Below, one piece after another: positions 44,060 to 52,275 of a stretch of 54,766 nt of DNA. Numbering within the stretch: the stretch's first letter is position 1; each line of letters opens with the position of its first letter. Origin of the DNA: Lamprobacter modestohalophilus (lineage in GTDB: Bacteria; Pseudomonadota; Gammaproteobacteria; Chromatiales; Chromatiaceae); NCBI RefSeq assembly GCF_016583905.1, contig NZ_NRRY01000033.1:1-54766 (forward strand), read 5' to 3'. The position numbers and the translations under genes are program-made. Below the pieces are notes generated by a model, which worked only from the letters and a program-made list of their open reading frames with translations, was not told where the DNA came from and made no database searches.

Positions 44060-45379
44060 TTAAGCGTTGGTTGATGTCTCGGCCCCAAAGACATACTGCC
44101 GTGCTAGCCGTTCCCGATGCCGCTTGGCCTGTTGGCCAGAGCCTTTTCCCAGCACATCCACCAGTGCTAACAGATTCACTGCGCGCAGGATGACGCGCGC
44201 CTTGGGGGCGCCAACCAGGGTATCGTTGAAGAGTACGATCTGATCGCCGACGGCGCCCAGCGTCGGATAGAGCAAGATGGCGCTTGGCAGGGACCCAGCC
44301 TGGGTCAGGGCGTAGATCGCCAGTTGGTAGAGCATGTAGGACGGTAGGGGTTTCACCGAGAGGTCGCGATACTTGGCGTCCAGGACGACTTGCTTGTGGT
44401 CGTGATTGCGCACCATGAAGTCCGGGCGCGGCACCGGTCCCTTATTGCCTATTGGGTTGTGCTGCGAGTCGTAAGTAAAAATGCCATGCAAGCGGTGCTC
44501 GCCGACGACCTCGCAGCCCGGCAGATGCTCACGCAGAAAACGTCCGAGCAGTGCCTGGAAAAAGGCATTCATATCGAACAAAAACCCCGACAGGGTGACT
44601 CCCGCCGGCGGATCATCCAACGACACCGCCGAGCCTTGAAGGAGCAGGGCAATCAGGGCAAGCGACGGTTGGTAATGCGCGGTGCGCCGATCCAGTGCGT
44701 TGAGTGCACCGTTGATCATCGCGGGATCAAGCGCGGGCGGCACATCGTCGAGATCCATTCGCCGCACGAGATCGCGCAGTTGCACACGAAGCTCGAGATC
44801 ACCCGCTCTGGCAACACCGAATGCCAGCCCGGCGGCAAGGACAAGGTTCAGCGTGATCTCAGGGTGACGCGGATAGTCGATACACGGTAAGGACGCGCGC
44901 GTCAGCGGCCCATCCCCGGCAAGGCGGGCAAAGTCGATCTGACCGCGTGGCGACTGCCGATGCGCTGCCGTTCTTCGATAATCGCGCTGCAGTCCGCGCG
45001 CAAGCAAGGCCGTGGCTTCGGCGCGCAGTTGCTCCAACAGCAAGTCTTGGAAGCGGGTTGTGGTGGTGGCATAGGCTGTGGCGTTGTGCAGAGACAGCTC
45101 ATTGAGACGATAGGCGTAGCGCAGCAAGCCGAGCAGAGGGAGGCCGGTGATCTTCGGCGAGAGGGTGATGGTCAGGTCGCCGAGCGTCACCCGGCCGACC
45201 CAGGATCGGGCCTCAATGCTCAGACCATCGTGCAGATCCTGCACGATCAAGCGCTGACCCTTCGAGAGCGCGGCGGCTTGAGCCCGCTCCTGATCGCCGC
45301 TCAGATGGCGCCCTTTGAGCGCCCCACAGGTCTCTGGTGTGAGCCGGGTCCATTCCTGGAGGCTGAGGTGATCAGCCAT
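44060..45379 (-). CDS. mcrC: McrC nuclease subunit of McrBC type IV restriction
   Basis: A 439-residue McrC. The C-terminal PD-(D/E)xK nuclease core is visible: VPRPDFMVRNHDHKQVVLDAKYRDL reduced to its keys, Asp in PRPDF and Asp-x-Lys in VLDAKY, followed by MLYQLAIYAL. The N-terminal part has the McrC strand pattern (VGRVTLGDLTITLSPKI) and YAYRLNEL. The start overlaps the mcrB stop by an ATGA-type junction. McrC joins the McrB hexamer ring and supplies DNA cleavage at modified cytosine sites. Complete by length. Confidence 0.9.
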   Translation of the reverse strand: MADHLSLQEWTRLTPETCGALKGRHLSGDQERAQAAALSKGQRLIVQDLHDGLSIEARSWVGRVTLGDLTITLSPKITGLPLLGLLRYAYRLNELSLHNATAYATTTTRFQDLLLEQLRAEATALLARGLQRDYRRTAAHRQSPRGQIDFARLAGDGPLTRASLPCIDYPRHPEITLNLVLAAGLAFGVARAGDLELRVQLRDLVRRMDLDDVPPALDPAMINGALNALDRRTAHYQPSLALIALLLQGSAVSLDDPPAGVTLSGFLFDMNAFFQALLGRFLREHLPGCEVVGEHRLHGIFTYDSQHNPIGNKGPVPRPDFMVRNHDHKQVVLDAKYRDLSVKPLPSYMLYQLAIYALTQAGSLPSAILLYPTLGAVGDQIVLFNDTLVGAPKARVILRAVNLLALVDVLGKGSGQQAKRHRERLARQYVFGAETSTNA

Positions 45380-47709
45380 CAGGCGACCGGTTCTGCGGCG
45401 TCTGTTTCAGGACTGTCGTCGGCATCGCCGTCGCTGTCATCAGCGCTACCAGCGGTTGCTTCCTTCGACGTTGTCAGCTCTGGTGTCGGTGCCAGGATGG
45501 CTTGGATAAACGCATCCTTATTGGTCGCCTGAAACAGCCCGCGCTCGATTCGGCGCCGTTGCAGGTCGACGAAGTCTTTGCCGATGATCTTCGCCAGGGT
45601 CTCATAGTCTTCGTAGCAGTACTCCTCCAGCAACGGCAGGATGTCTTCGGACAGAATGCGCCGAAAGCGAGGAAGATCGGTGACCGGTTTCGGCCCTTCT
45701 TGAGTCCGCTGTAGGAAGTAGGCGTGGCCGATCTGTAGGTTGCGCGCATCGCGACCGACATGCTCCAAGATGCGCCGGTTCAGGGCATCAAGCCACAGGT
45801 GTAGAGGAATCTTGTCGGCGATCAAAGGCCCCTTCAGCAGCTCCATGTCGGGCATGAGCTCGAGGAACCCAAAGCGACGCCTCAGCGCGGTATCGAGCAA
45901 CGCGATCGAGCGATCGGCGGTGTTCATCGTGCCGATCACATAGAGATTCGCAGGCACACTGAACGGCTCGTTAGAGAGCGGCAGATGGACCGATTGGCCG
46001 CGTTTATCGTACTCGAGCAGTGTGAGCAATTCGCCAAAGATGCGTGGGATATCGCCGCGATTGATCTCATCGATGATCAGATAAAACCGCTTCTCGGGCT
46101 TGGCGGCTGCCTCTTCACAGCAGCGTTTGAACAATCCAGGGCGCAGTTCAAAGCCAAGTTGGTCGGTCAAGCCGGTCTTGGGCCGGTAACCTTCGATGAA
46201 GTCCTCGTAGCCGTAGCCCGGGTGAAACGTACAGACACGAACGAGGGCCGGGTGCGCCTTCGAGCCAAAGACGAGCGCCTGGTCATCGTCACTAAGGTCG
46301 GCCCAGGCTTTTCCAAACCCGTGCATGGTCGCCAAATCGCACGCAACGCGGCGCGCCTGCCAGGTTTTTCCAGTGCCGGGTGGGCCGTAGAGGATGACCT
46401 GACGTTTTCGCTCCAGGATGCGCTGAATGTCTCCGCCGACGCCATCGAGTGCGCTCGATATCGAAGGCGCTGAGAGGGCAGCTGTGCCATGCGCATCTAG
46501 CAGGTGCCGTTCGATCGCGATCAGGAGATCGACGTGCGCGTCGGATAAGCGTTTGACGCCTAAGGTTGTCGCTGTCGGTATCGCGTGATCCCACTCGGTC
46601 AGCGCTTGCCACTGAATGGCGCGCTGATGCGGCGCGTCCGCTGATGCTCTTGCGTCGAACTGGTAGCCATCGGCGAGGATTTCGCCAATGCCGCGCACCG
46701 TTTGCCCATCGACGGCGAGCACCAGGTCACGCTCTTCCATCCCGCAGGCAAAATCCCGGATCGCGCGCGCTGTCGCCGAGAGCGTCTCACCGCTGGGGGT
46801 GATATCAACCTCGGTGAGTTTCTGCTTAAGCCGAGCAAGCGCCCCGCTGGAGCCATCCAGCCAGTCGAGGGCAGAGAGCTGTGCAGGACCCCTGGCGATG
46901 AAGCCCTGGCGCTGCATCCGTGACCACAAGTCCGCGTCCGTGAGGCTTGTATTGAACAGCCAAACCTGATGCGGTTCACCATCACGCGCATTGAGCACTT
47001 TGGTGAGATGATTGACCGGCCAGCCGAGGCTGTTGGCGATCTGCAGGAAGAGGTACGCATCGAGATAACGTTGCTCCTTAACGCTGAGCGGTTTTTCGCT
47101 GAGCGGTTTTTGCAGCAGCTTGATCAGGTGAAAGCGTGCGTATACAGGAGCGTGGTAGTCATCCAGAACGTGCGGGTAAAGCAGGCTAAAGTATTTGTGG
47201 CCCCACGCCAGCCGACTGACGGTGGGTGCCCGCTCATCCATGGCCTGCTGCAACGCCTCGTAGTCGGCTTGCGTCGGTTGCTGCGGAAATGCTTCCAGGA
47301 TGGATGCCCCGGCCATGAGTTCGTCGCGATGCTGGCGTGCCCGTGCAACGGCTTGCGCAAGGGTCATGACGACCGGCTGCTTCGGTGATCCGGTCATCCA
47401 CTCACCGGTTTCCTTGCGTCGGTAGAGCCCGAACTTCAGAGCGCTACCGCCGGAAATGCTGCCGAACTGTGCCGGAAACTCGTCGTCGTTCTTGAATTCG
47501 AGCCAGTACACCAGGCTATCTTGATTACCATGCAGGTGCATCAGGTCGAGCAACTGCTCACCATCCAGGTTGGCGAGCACCGCTGGTCCGAAGCGCTCTC
47601 GGAAAAGGGCGTAGCAGGCATCCAAGCGTTCTTGGCTTAACAACGCGCCCTTGTCAGATAAGTCCTCGTGTCTGCGCTCGAGATCGGAACGGAGGCGTGG
47701 ATCAAGCAT
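45379..47709 (-). CDS. mcrB: McrB-like AAA+ GTPase/specificity subunit
   Basis: About 776 residues from the ATG at 47709. Nine extra codons upstream are possible. The AAA+ motor is in the C-terminal half: Walker A GPPGTGKT, Walker B LIIDEINRGDIPRIFGELL, and the McrB signature GTMNTADRSIALLDTALRRRF. The N-terminal 400 residues differ from E. coli McrB: a beta-rich part (SLVYWLEFKNDDEFPAQFG) and a second module (AVDGQTVRGIGEILADGYQF), resembling the small barrel domains that read modified bases in other McrB-type proteins. Specificity is therefore not predictable. An acidic tail (SDGDADDSPETDAAE) ends the protein. It forms a two-gene operon with mcrC. Confidence 0.9.
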   Translation of the reverse strand: MLDPRLRSDLERRHEDLSDKGALLSQERLDACYALFRERFGPAVLANLDGEQLLDLMHLHGNQDSLVYWLEFKNDDEFPAQFGSISGGSALKFGLYRRKETGEWMTGSPKQPVVMTLAQAVARARQHRDELMAGASILEAFPQQPTQADYEALQQAMDERAPTVSRLAWGHKYFSLLYPHVLDDYHAPVYARFHLIKLLQKPLSEKPLSVKEQRYLDAYLFLQIANSLGWPVNHLTKVLNARDGEPHQVWLFNTSLTDADLWSRMQRQGFIARGPAQLSALDWLDGSSGALARLKQKLTEVDITPSGETLSATARAIRDFACGMEERDLVLAVDGQTVRGIGEILADGYQFDARASADAPHQRAIQWQALTEWDHAIPTATTLGVKRLSDAHVDLLIAIERHLLDAHGTAALSAPSISSALDGVGGDIQRILERKRQVILYGPPGTGKTWQARRVACDLATMHGFGKAWADLSDDDQALVFGSKAHPALVRVCTFHPGYGYEDFIEGYRPKTGLTDQLGFELRPGLFKRCCEEAAAKPEKRFYLIIDEINRGDIPRIFGELLTLLEYDKRGQSVHLPLSNEPFSVPANLYVIGTMNTADRSIALLDTALRRRFGFLELMPDMELLKGPLIADKIPLHLWLDALNRRILEHVGRDARNLQIGHAYFLQRTQEGPKPVTDLPRFRRILSEDILPLLEEYCYEDYETLAKIIGKDFVDLQRRRIERGLFQATNKDAFIQAILAPTPELTTSKEATAGSADDSDGDADDSPETDAAEPVA

Positions 47710-47850
47710 GCGGTTCTGTCCTTTTCGCTGAATCAACGTGTGAAAGGGCTAGGGTGCTTGACGGCGGAGGCTGCCTGCACGCTGACCCAGGTACATCGGG
47801 GGTTGCGGCGATGGCGACCGCCGTCGCGGCCGCTCATCACCGTGGTGGGA

Positions 47851-49941
47851 TCAGGGAATCAAGCGCGCTTCTATCCACGGCCCATGGATCACGGCAGCCC
47901 TCTGCGGGACGTCCGGCAGCGGGTCCATCGGCTCAACGTTAAGCAGGCGCGCCCAGCGTTCAGTCTGCTGATCGATGATGGCTGCAATGTGCTCGGTAGG
48001 GTGTCGCAGCGCAGCGTTGTCGATTGGCTCCGCAGACTCGCTGGCCTCCGAAAGTGGATCATCGAGCGCCGCGATCCGTTCGTCCGTGGTGCGCAGATAG
48101 GCTGCCAAAACCTTGCGCAGCGCCAGACGGTCGTGCCCCTCAATGCCAAGGGTCTCGGCCATAAACGCGACCTTCGGTCCCTTGGGTTCAAGCAGCGAAT
48201 CCCAGACCCTGGCGGTGAACGTCATGAGCGCGGCGTCTTTTCGGTGGTAGAACGCGGTCAGCGCCTGCACCCGCTCCGCATGCTCGTAGAGACTGCAGTG
48301 CCCGAGATCGAACGCGTCGTCGGATGGCAACGTCCCTGAAGGACTGTCGGCAACCTCGCGCCGCATCGCCTCGGTCGCAGCCGCTCGATAGCCGCGCCTG
48401 GCCAGTTCGGCGACCCCATGCAGACACTCGGGCAGCACATCCAGGCGCCTGACCCACGCCATCGGCAGGGCGTCGAGACCCTTCCAAGCGCCCCAAAGCT
48501 GGCCGGCAATCGCCGCGGTGGAGTCGCTATCGCCGCCATGATTGGCCGCCCGTTGCACCGCATCCTCAAAGCTGTCGGCGCTGAGCACGGCATACAGCGC
48601 AATGGCCAGCGCCTCTTCACCGACCCAGCCCAGGCCGATGGCCTCAATCGCACGCGTCGGTTCATCAGGCTGCTGAACGGCCAGCCGCTCAGCATGGGCA
48701 ACAACGCCAAGTAGATCGGCCCTGACCCCCTGCTGCGTCATCACCGCCTCGGTGACGGTCTTGGCCGTCTCGATCGCCGCGCGTAACCCCTGCCCGGAGA
48801 AGAGCGCCTGCATCACGACCGCCAGCATGCCAGCGCTCAGCCATCCGTCGGGATGACCGTGGGTCAGCGCCGCAGCGCGTGCGGCCTGGTCAAAGCAGGT
48901 CCGCGGTTTAATGCTGGACGCCCAACCAATCGGGGCAACCCGCATCACGCCGCCACAGCTTTTCGAGGCATTGATTGGCCGCTCTGGTGTCCCTTGCCCG
49001 CCAGCGCCCAGCGCAGAGAGGCAGGTATTGCCCGGCGCCCGCACCTGTTGCATCGCCGGGCGCTTGGCCAGTGTTCCACGCAGCGCCGAATGACGAGCGC
49101 CAGGACGCTGGGTGTTGAGCCAGTCAAGATAAGCCTGACGAAGACGATCGATGACGACGGTGTCCGCGCTCCGATCAGGCACCTGCGCCAAACCCTCCAG
49201 GGTGAACAGTGTCATCTGGGTATCATCGCTGACGCGCAATCTGTCCTCATGGAACACGGGATGACGTAGCCCTTCGGGTCCGAAGCGCTGCTGGATGCGG
49301 TTGAGGCTGTCGAACTCAACAGCGTAGCCAAATCCATCACCGGCGGCCCCACCGAGCAAGCAGCCAAGCGCGCGATCGACAAAGGCCTCATCCTGCTCAG
49401 GGGCCTTGCAGTGCTGCACATGATGCCGCTGAGCCCGGGTTTCGATGGTGCCAGGCCGGGCACGACGCACGGCTGCGATGGCGGCCTCCGGCGTCATGCC
49501 CAACTCCACCAGCAGACGCGCTGCCACCGTACCGGAACGCCCAAGCCCGCCGCGGCAGTGGATCAAGACCCGGCCGCCCCGGCGCAGGATGCGCCGCAGC
49601 CGCAGTCCATAGAGTACCCAGCGGTTCTCAAAGCGCTGCCCGGGCGGCTGCACATCGCGGATCGGCAGGTGATACCAGTCCAGACCGAGGGCTTCCACGG
49701 CTGACCCCATGTGCGCAACGCCCACCCAGGCCAACTCCTTAGGCTCCATCAGCGTGACCACCGCCGCCGCGCCCCAGTCGGCGATGACGCGCAGATCGGT
49801 CCCAAGGTCTCGATACCAATCGCCCGACACCGAGCCTGACTGCTGCTTGCCGGGACAGAGCGTCATCCCGATCAGACCACCGGTTGGCGTGTCGACGGCA
49901 TCGATGCGCAGCGGATGGGTCTCACTGGTCAACCTGGCCAT
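47851..49941 (-). CDS. Dual-specificity/tyrosine phosphatase fused to ADP-ribosylglycohydrolase
   Basis: About 696 residues. I prefer the ATG at 49941, 9 nt after AGGAG, over a GTG two codons earlier. Residues about 1-165 form a Cys-dependent phosphatase: P-loop IHCRGGLGRSGT (Cys129, Arg135), with a preceding Asp in LPIRDVQPPG. Residues about 185-480 form an ADP-ribosylglycohydrolase (DraG) unit: GCLLGGAAGDGFGYAVEF, VSDDTQMTLFTLE (metal Asp-Asp), and NHGGDSDSTAAIAGQLWG (second metal site). A helical C-terminal region of 200 residues is unassigned. Substrates could be ADP-ribosylated and phosphorylated proteins or nucleic acids. It lies 17 bp after a MerR-like regulator gene and is probably co-transcribed with it. 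Confidence 0.88.
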   Translation of the reverse strand: MARLTSETHPLRIDAVDTPTGGLIGMTLCPGKQQSGSVSGDWYRDLGTDLRVIADWGAAAVVTLMEPKELAWVGVAHMGSAVEALGLDWYHLPIRDVQPPGQRFENRWVLYGLRLRRILRRGGRVLIHCRGGLGRSGTVAARLLVELGMTPEAAIAAVRRARPGTIETRAQRHHVQHCKAPEQDEAFVDRALGCLLGGAAGDGFGYAVEFDSLNRIQQRFGPEGLRHPVFHEDRLRVSDDTQMTLFTLEGLAQVPDRSADTVVIDRLRQAYLDWLNTQRPGARHSALRGTLAKRPAMQQVRAPGNTCLSALGAGGQGTPERPINASKSCGGVMRVAPIGWASSIKPRTCFDQAARAAALTHGHPDGWLSAGMLAVVMQALFSGQGLRAAIETAKTVTEAVMTQQGVRADLLGVVAHAERLAVQQPDEPTRAIEAIGLGWVGEEALAIALYAVLSADSFEDAVQRAANHGGDSDSTAAIAGQLWGAWKGLDALPMAWVRRLDVLPECLHGVAELARRGYRAAATEAMRREVADSPSGTLPSDDAFDLGHCSLYEHAERVQALTAFYHRKDAALMTFTARVWDSLLEPKGPKVAFMAETLGIEGHDRLALRKVLAAYLRTTDERIAALDDPLSEASESAEPIDNAALRHPTEHIAAIIDQQTERWARLLNVEPMDPLPDVPQRAAVIHGPWIEARLIP

Positions 49942-49958
49942 GATCACGATCTCCTGGG

Positions 49959-50681
49959 CTAGAGCCCGATCTTCTGCAGCCAGTCGCGCAGATCGTCGGG
50001 GCTTTCGGTGACGTAGTTGACCCCGGCGTCCAGAGCCAGCGCCTTGATCTGCGGCGACTTGTCGAGTGTGAAGAGCACCATGGGCACATCGGAGCGCTCA
50101 CGAACCGCCTGAGCCAGCACCATGCCGGCACGCTTGTTCAGTGCGCCGGCCTCGACGCGGGCCAAATCGGAGATGACCACATGCACCCGCGCCCGATCGA
50201 GCAGGCTCAGCGCCTGGGCCGTGGAATAGGCGCGCAACACCGCAACACCGCGCTCGGCAAGCCAGGCATAGAGCCCGAGGTCAGCTCCGGGGTCATCGTT
50301 CACGGCCAACGCCAAACGACGTGTCTCTGGGAAGCGGGCGCGACCATCGCTTGCCACAGAAACCGGCGTGACCGGCGACCCCTGGTCGATGACGTCGAGC
50401 AGCGCGCGCTCATCGGCGCTGCGGTTCCAATCGGCGATCTTGGCGAGCGGCCAGCCATCGCGCACCAGGGTGCGTGCAGCAACCAGTTCGAGCAGCTGGC
50501 GATAGCCGAACACGGCCTCGCGACCGGAGCGCTGCGGGCGCGTGAGCAGGCCGCTCTGAACGTAGTAGCGGACCAAGCGCTCGTTGAGCCGCTCATCGTC
50601 CGCCCCATCGGGTAGCAGGTCTGCTGCAGCCGCAGCAAGCTCTGATGTGCTGCCCTGCCAGGATTGGTAGCCTTGAATCAC
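49959..50681 (-). CDS. MerR-type DNA-binding regulator with receiver-like C-terminal domain
   Basis: A 240-residue regulator starting at GTG 50681. Residues about 30-75 have MerR helix-turn-helix character (LNERLVRYYVQSGLLTRPQR, GYRQLLELVAARTLVRDG, then PLAKIADW). Residues about 125-240 resemble a response-regulator receiver domain: LALAVNDDPG, VHVVISDLARVEAG (Asp at the phospho-acceptor position), VPMVLFTLDKSPQ and the final strand-helix. The usual Asp pair and Lys may be altered (NDD, LDK), so phosphorylation is uncertain. It precedes the phosphatase-ADP-ribosylglycohydrolase gene, and its upstream region has repeated half-sites that it may bind. Confidence 0.7.
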   Translation of the reverse strand: MIQGYQSWQGSTSELAAAAADLLPDGADDERLNERLVRYYVQSGLLTRPQRSGREAVFGYRQLLELVAARTLVRDGWPLAKIADWNRSADERALLDVIDQGSPVTPVSVASDGRARFPETRRLALAVNDDPGADLGLYAWLAERGVAVLRAYSTAQALSLLDRARVHVVISDLARVEAGALNKRAGMVLAQAVRERSDVPMVLFTLDKSPQIKALALDAGVNYVTESPDDLRDWLQKIGL

Positions 50682-50700
50682 GTCATATTGCCATCTTTAA

Positions 50701-50746
50701 CTGTCATTGACAGTGATAAGCTAGACAGTGAACGAACGGCTGTCAA
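50701..50746 (-). promoter_or_regulatory. Promoter with operator half-sites for the MerR-phosphatase operon
   Basis: The palindrome CTGTCATTGACAG (50701-50713) and a second pair GACAG (50724-50728) / CTGTC (50740-50744) give four copies of a TGACAG/CTGTCA half-site. On the minus strand the rightmost copy includes a perfect -35 TTGACA (50741-50746), followed 17 nt later by a weak -10 TAGCTT. Half-sites overlap the promoter, as expected for control by the MerR-type protein encoded 20 bp further on. Confidence 0.6.
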
Positions 50747-51092
50747 GATGGGATGCTGAAGATCCCGATGTTTCTCGATCCTTATCCAGGCAGCCGAAAA
50801 CGGCACGCTCCGCATTTCCGCACCGCAGCGCCTTCACGAAGCAGATAGCGAGTGATGACAATCCGATCCACGATGCCACGCATCCGCGCATGTGTATCCC
50901 AGGCGATGTGCTCTTTGCGCAGCTGGTCCTGGCTCGCTGTGGTCTTTCGCTTCACTGGAATAGTCGCCGAGGAGGCCGCGTTGGCCGACTGGTCCCCTCA
51001 GTCGGACGAAGACCTCGATTCCATCCGCATCGATCTCTCGGAGGGCTCGTATCTGCTGCTGAGACGCCGTCTATCAAGGCGAGGTCATCGCC
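50747..51092. other. Gene-poor stretch right of the operator
   Basis: 346 bp. Short plus-strand frames exist (for example one with LADWSPQSDEDLDSIRIDLS near 50976-51035), which read as if they belong to a decayed gene continuing in another frame at 51093. No intact start-to-stop gene can be supported. Confidence 0.3.
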
Positions 51093-51287
51093 GTGACGCC
51101 GGCGATCTACCGCCTATTCGGTGACGACGTCTGGCATGTCGATGTCGTCGTCGCCAGACCCGAGGATCGCGAGTTCATGCTGCCGATCTACGTTACCGAG
51201 CAGGCCTTTCAGGACGGCTGGCGACCAACGCTCGGGGAGTATGTCAACGGCTTGGCCTGGGTGCAGGGCTGGATGGTCACTGGCTGA
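51093..51287 (+). CDS. Small hypothetical protein, possibly the 3' part of a broken gene
   Basis: A 64-codon frame (IYRLFGDDVWHVDVVVARPE...YVTEQAFQDGWRPTLGEYV) with good coding character and aromatic/acidic composition. The ACG-preceded start is unclear: the frame is already open from 51061, just after a stop, and the segment before it (50976-51060) looks coding in a different frame, so a frameshifted longer gene is possible. No family recognised. Confidence 0.35.
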   Translation: MTPAIYRLFGDDVWHVDVVVARPEDREFMLPIYVTEQAFQDGWRPTLGEYVNGLAWVQGWMVTG

Positions 51288-51299
51288 CTGGACAGCCAC

Positions 51300-51695
51300 T
51301 TAGGCATGACCTTTAGCCGCCGTGATCTGTTGCACCACGTCATCAAATTGCGCGGCTGGCACCTCAAGCTGCAGAGCTCTCCCGGCTGCACCGACGTTGC
51401 CTCGAAAATCTTCGAAGACAACGCGGTTACCGTCTCGACGCACGCGACAGCGTGAATGTCCGCAGCCGGGTTCCCCGCACTCGCAGACCGTGATGATGAA
51501 AATGTCGGAAGCTGCCCCTGGCGCTATCGAACTCCATCGCGGGAGTTCGTCCTTAACCAGGTAAAGCGGAATGCCATCATTACCATCCTTCAACCACTCA
51601 GCCATCGGTTTACCGTCGATGAGCAGTTCGAACATCTTTAGCGCGTAACCTTCTGTGATCTCCAGCGTGTAGAAGTTCACGGATAGCACATGCAT
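51300..51695 (-). CDS. Hypothetical protein with Cys-rich knuckle
   Basis: About 131 residues from the ATG at 51695 (AAGGA 9 nt upstream). An earlier start adds 13 residues. A mixed alpha/beta N-terminus (VLSVNFYTLEITEGYALKMF) is followed by VCECGEPGCGHSRCRVRR, five cysteines and a His that may bind zinc, then a basic strand and a C-terminal helix. The gene converges with the small ORF at 51093. No family recognised. Similar small Cys-knuckle proteins are often of unknown function. Confidence 0.5.
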   Translation of the reverse strand: MHVLSVNFYTLEITEGYALKMFELLIDGKPMAEWLKDGNDGIPLYLVKDELPRWSSIAPGAASDIFIITVCECGEPGCGHSRCRVRRDGNRVVFEDFRGNVGAAGRALQLEVPAAQFDDVVQQITAAKGHA

Positions 51696-51796
51696 TGGCT
51701 GAATCCTTGGTATTAACTTGATCATGCTCGTCATCGGCTATGCGATCAATCTGGCCGCGATCCGCAAACAGACCAGCACCCCTGAACGCATCGGCC

Positions 51797-52015
51797 TTGA
51801 ACGTCATCCTGATCGATTACGAAATCATCCAGCCGACAGACCTTGCGGGTTTGCAGGACGAGGATGTGCGTATCGTAATATTCGTCGGCGTCCAGCAGAA
51901 CCGCATCCCCTTCGACTTTTCCCCAGCGATGCAGCAGCTCGGCGAGCAAGCCCGCTATGTCAAGATCGGTGACACCGGTCGCAACGCGCTCGATTTCCAT
52001 TTAGCCTGCCAGGTC
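51797..52015 (+). pseudogene. Truncated PIN-like domain protein
   Basis: The frame LNVILIDYEIIQPTDLAGL, then VRIVIFVGVQQNRIPFDFS, then ARYVKIGDTGRNALDFHLAC matches the start and middle of PIN-like RNase proteins (DYENxQP, VFVGxxQxKIP, NALDFH). The normal C-terminal half, with the remaining acidic residues, is missing, and the frame runs on into the next gene's region in unrelated sequence. There is no ATG at the expected start (TTG at 51797). Probably a gene fragment. Confidence 0.55.
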
Positions 52016-52037
52016 CCAGTCGATAGAGGACACAACG

Positions 52038-52268
52038 ATGCGAAAGCTGAACCCATCCATCCGTTGGCCGATGCTGCTGGCGGTGACGATCATCGCCATC
52101 GTCGCAGCGCCAGCAGCGGCATTCGCCAACGCCTGCACGAAGTTGGACAAAGCGGCCTGCGATCGACAGGCGACCTGTACCTGGGTAGCCGCCTACAAGC
52201 GGATGGACGGGGTCAAGGTCAGCGGCTTTTGTCATCCACGAGACCGGCGTGATAAGCCCCAGCAATGA
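52038..52268 (+). CDS. Small secreted Cys-containing protein
   Basis: A 76-residue protein with a clear signal peptide (MRKLNPSIRW, hydrophobic PMLLAVTIIAIVAAPAAAFA) and a mature part of about 46 residues with four cysteines (ACTKLDKAACDRQATCTW, GFCHPR), likely two disulfides. A GAGGA site precedes the ATG. It converges on the secreted protease gene, 7 bp apart. Function unknown. Its size would suit a periplasmic inhibitor or binding peptide. Confidence 0.6.
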   Translation: MRKLNPSIRWPMLLAVTIIAIVAAPAAAFANACTKLDKAACDRQATCTWVAAYKRMDGVKVSGFCHPRDRRDKPQQ

Positions 52269-52275
52269 CTGAGGA

